From Warburgia ugandensis (Eukaryota > Streptophyta > Magnoliopsida > Canellales > Canellaceae), in NCBI GenBank assembly GCA_035236585.1, contig CP141128.1:53619257-53683256 (forward strand): 64,000 bases of DNA, written 5' to 3'. Of this stretch, positions 61,222 through 64,000 are shown piece by piece (positions within the stretch are counted from its first letter, which is position 1; the number at the start of each line of letters is the position of its first letter). Position numbers and translations under genes: made by a program. The notes below the pieces were generated by a model. It saw only the letters and a program-made list of their open reading frames with translations, did no database searches and was not told the DNA's origin.

Positions 61222-62025
61222 GAGGATCAGGAATATATATGCAGAGTTAAACGACACTATCTTGGATGGAAAAATGTAAAAAGTCAAGTATTATGAATAA
61301 AATGGTACTCAAAGAGTGTTACAAAAATAATGGATGGGAATGAAGAAAGATTCCTTACAAGGAAACTATTATTCAAGGACAAAATTTGACAAGAAGTTGT
61401 CAATAGAAGGAAATAGTAAAGAAGTATGAACTGTAGAAAATAAATAAAGTATACACTTCCAAATAATGGAAGAATAAGAAAAGAGAAAATTACTTCCAAA
61501 GATTGGAAGGTTGTTACAAAGAACAATAGTTGAAGTTATAGAATCTTATCAATATGTATTATAGGAAGTCTAAGGAGTATACATAGTAGGAAAGCTATGT
61601 CCAAACTTTATATGTTGATACATAGTAAGAAAGCTATGTCAAAACTTTTTATGTTGAAAAAGAATGAGGATGAGCAATAGAAGGTATAATGGAAAATTGT
61701 GAAGTATGGAAAGATTGGTGAAAATTACCAATCAAGTGAAATGGAAGGTTTTGAAACAAAAAGGGATAACTCAATAAGAGTTATTAATCATTTTTTTTGG
61801 GAAATTCTAGCAAGAACTAGCTTTATTATATAGTGAATTATTAAGGTTAGTCATGGAAGAGTATTTTAACCTTGGAGAAAAAGGTAGTATAGAAGAGGGA
61901 CACTAGGAAATAGAATTTCCATAAGTGGCAAGGCCACATGTGTAAGGCTATGAAAGAATTGTGAAAACTCCTAAGTGAGTTGTATTACAAATTTCGAGGA
62001 CGAAATTATTGTAAGGGGGGAAGAT
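61222..62025 (+). mobile_element. Chromovirus 3' internal region, right arm
   Basis: Mirror of 59417-60220. It ends ATTTCGAGGACGAAATTATTG and the polypurine tract TAAGGGGGGAAGAT (62011-62025 region) immediately before the LTR. Confidence 0.8.
62012..62025 (+). promoter_or_regulatory. Polypurine tract, right arm
   Basis: TAAGGGGGGAAGAT, adjacent to the LTR start at 62026 and identical to the left arm's. Confidence 0.85.
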
Positions 62026-64000
62026 TGTAATAACCCCAATTTTTTGTAAATTGATTGAGAAAAATCAATAAAGTTTGAGTTTCAGATATTTCGGGCTGAA
62101 ATATTAGGGTTATTTAAAATATACTTTTTATAAAAGTATAATCAAATAATAAGATATGTAAAATTGAAATTAAACTCAGCAAACCCTTCAAAATGACTGT
62201 AAGCACGACAAATTTCGAATTCGGATGAGAAATCCTTAAGTTTTTCATTTTTTTGGACAAAAGGGGTAAAATAGTAATTTTACCCAAAATTCAAAATATT
62301 CCAAAAAATCAAAATATGAAACATCAAAATTTAGAATGTACTGAGAAATACGAATCCAATGCCACTAAGTACACTCAAATCCGAGATCATGGGAATAAAA
62401 CCCAAAGTTTTATGCATAAAGGGCAAAACGGACTTTTTACACCATGTGGGACCCACATGGGGCCCACATGGGGACCACCACGTCCCCAACAACCAATTTG
62501 ATCAGAAGCCCATGTGAAACATGGGTCAACAAAGATCAGCTAGTCATGGGGAAGAAAAGTTAGGCATGGGAGCATTGAAGACTTTCATGTCATTTTATAT
62601 TAAAAAAATAACATATTATAATCATGGAAAAAGACCCAAAATGCCTATAAATACAACCCCAAAAATCTTCCAAAAATTCTCATAAAATCCCTACGAAATT
62701 ATCTTCAATATCCTTGAAAAATTAGATTTAGAATCCCTCTCCAAAACCCCAAAATTTCCAAGAGTTAGATCTCTTTCCAACTTGTTTTTCTTTTTAGATT
62801 AGAACAAGAGACCTAAATTCAATTAGGCACTCTGTTCTAGATCTAATTTGATCAATTCCACCGTCCAAAACATCCCAACACATCTATTCTACAAAAACCC
62901 CAAAGAAATTTCAAGATCCAACGGTTCAAACAACAGTATTTGCAAGAAAGGTGGATTTTAGGCTATATCTTCATCAACAAGGTATTTTTTTAAATTCGGC
63001 ATATAAATGAGGTTTTCTCTCCAATCAAGTAAGTGAAAATCCTTTTCATATATTTTTAGTATTGTTTTATGTAATTCTTATTTTACTGTAATTAATTTTG
63101 GTAATAAAAAGGTAAAAATAAAGTAAACAACAGAACCCTTAATTCATGATGATGGAGTGCTCAGATGAAAAATCTGACTCCACCAATCAATCCAGAATGG
63201 TCCAAAACCTCTAGGATAGAAGTTTCAGAAAGATCTGAGCAATTTTGGACCCTCAATTGAGAGAGATTAATTCTGGTGGGCCTAGATCAAATCTGGACCC
63301 TAGGAACGGCTGAAAACTTCAATTTAAGATTGTGGAGTCATATGAACTCCAAATTGAGATAAAAAAGAAGCTATGGAAATCTTGTAATGTCTAGTTTCTA
63401 ATGAAGTCATAATATTTCTAAAATTTATTTCTGTATTTTTCTGTATTTTGGAAATAAGTGTCCAATTTCTAAGATCTTCAAGATCTGAGGTGATCAGATC
63501 TTGGAAATTTATTTTAGTGATGATATAATAATTTAATAAAGTAATAAAGTAATATATATGGTTAATTTGGACAGATCTTGGATACAATAGGGGATCTACC
63601 CTTTATGGTAGAAAAACCCTAAAATAATAAAATAATAAAAAATACAAAGGGACCCACTTGATCAATGAGATCAAGTATGATCAGATCCTTGGGATGGATT
63701 AAAGGGATGATATTATGATGGAATCCAGATAGATCATGGAGGAAATGTGACAAAATCAAGTACATATGATTTTTGGATCTTAATGGATTAAAAGCCTTAA
63801 AGGTAATTAAAACCCTTAATCTAAAGGAAAACAACTAAGATCTAATGGTTGGATCATATTTAAAGGTTTATAATAATCTTAATAAAATTATTTTAATTGT
63901 CTTTTATTGGATATAGAAGTGTAAATGTGATTTATGTTCTAAGTTAGAAAGCATGATAGTATAATCTTTAAATTTTAGTATGATATGCCCTAAATGAGTA
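62026..64000 (+). mobile_element. Chromovirus 3' LTR, right arm (partial, runs off window)
   Basis: Starts TGTAATAACCCC. It has TATAAATA at 62646-62653 and the family blocks in the same order as the other copies. Only 1975 bp of an expected 4.4-4.7 kb are visible, so the end and target duplication cannot be checked. Confidence 0.92.
62646..62653 (+). promoter_or_regulatory. LTR TATA box, right palindrome arm
   Basis: TATAAATA in 'gcctataaatacaacccc', 620 bp into the LTR, pointing away from the palindrome centre. Confidence 0.65.

Larger units (their letters stand above)
57442..64000. repeat. Giant inverted repeat (palindrome) with 1-kb spacer
   Basis: 57442-60220 is inverted at 61222-64000. 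Every matched pair of landmarks from 58789 inward sums to 121442 (60220/61222, 59416/62026, 58796/62646), so the inner 1.4 kb has no net length change. By eye there are only a handful of base differences there. Length differences accumulate further out, and similarity drops beyond about 57800/63640. The right arm runs past the window end. Confidence 0.97.

Noticed and set aside
59916-61526. Two identical 80-residue hydrophobic frames (59916-60158 plus, 61284-61526 minus), which look like a conserved duplicated gene
   Set aside because: They are the two arms of one near-perfect palindrome, so identity says nothing about selection; no known family.
58941-62501. Identical 82-residue frames at 58941-59189 (minus) and 62253-62501 (plus)
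   Set aside because: Also palindrome copies, lying in LTR U3 sequence.
1-64000. tRNA, rRNA or host protein-coding genes
   Set aside because: No cloverleaf, rRNA core motif or multi-exon gene pattern was recognised on either strand; all protein signals are transposon-derived.

Overview
This window is AT-rich nuclear DNA from a plant, made almost entirely of nested and decayed transposable elements. I found no intact host gene, tRNA or rRNA. The plant assignment rests on the element types: chromodomain-bearing Ty3/gypsy (Tekay/Del-like) elements, Athila/Tat/Ogre-like gypsy elements, a CACTA (En/Spm) transposase relic and a long-TIR Mutator-like element. All are typical of heterochromatin in a large plant genome. 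The species cannot be told from the sequence.

Layout, left to right. 1-4412 is the 3' end and 3' LTR of a Tat/Athila-like element, abutting a minus-strand CACTA transposase relic (4413-5258). A solo LTR with perfect 5-bp target duplications lies at 5871-8585. At 8586-9860 is another Tat/Athila LTR end with a C-to-T/G-to-A decayed tRNA-Asp primer site. 9861-22495 is the 3' end and LTR of a gypsy element (called E here), split by a complete-ended but internally deleted chromovirus (called A, 11857-20123, TSD TTTGA). 22496-27794 is a Tat/Athila element that has lost gag-pol. 27795-29249 is the gag end, primer site and LTR tip of a minus-strand chromovirus. 29250-38175 is a plus-strand chimera of LTR-like sequence with several tandem repeats. 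38176-39906 holds two Tat LTR pieces in opposite orientation.

39907-55017 is one minus-strand Tat/Athila element whose reverse transcriptase has been split twice: by a Mutator-like element (43777-45594, 9-bp TSD) and by a Tat solo LTR (45668-53385, TSD CTAAT). That solo LTR is itself split by a chromovirus solo LTR (48050-52737, TSD GATTT). From 55018 to beyond the window end lies a large palindrome: two 3' ends of one chromovirus family face each other around a 1-kb spacer, with outward-pointing LTR promoters.

Nothing here acts as a working gene set. The strongest signals are the palindrome (a potential hairpin-RNA source), a paired-hairpin motif kept near the 3' end of six LTRs in this window with compensating base changes, and the insertion order that can be read from exact target duplications.
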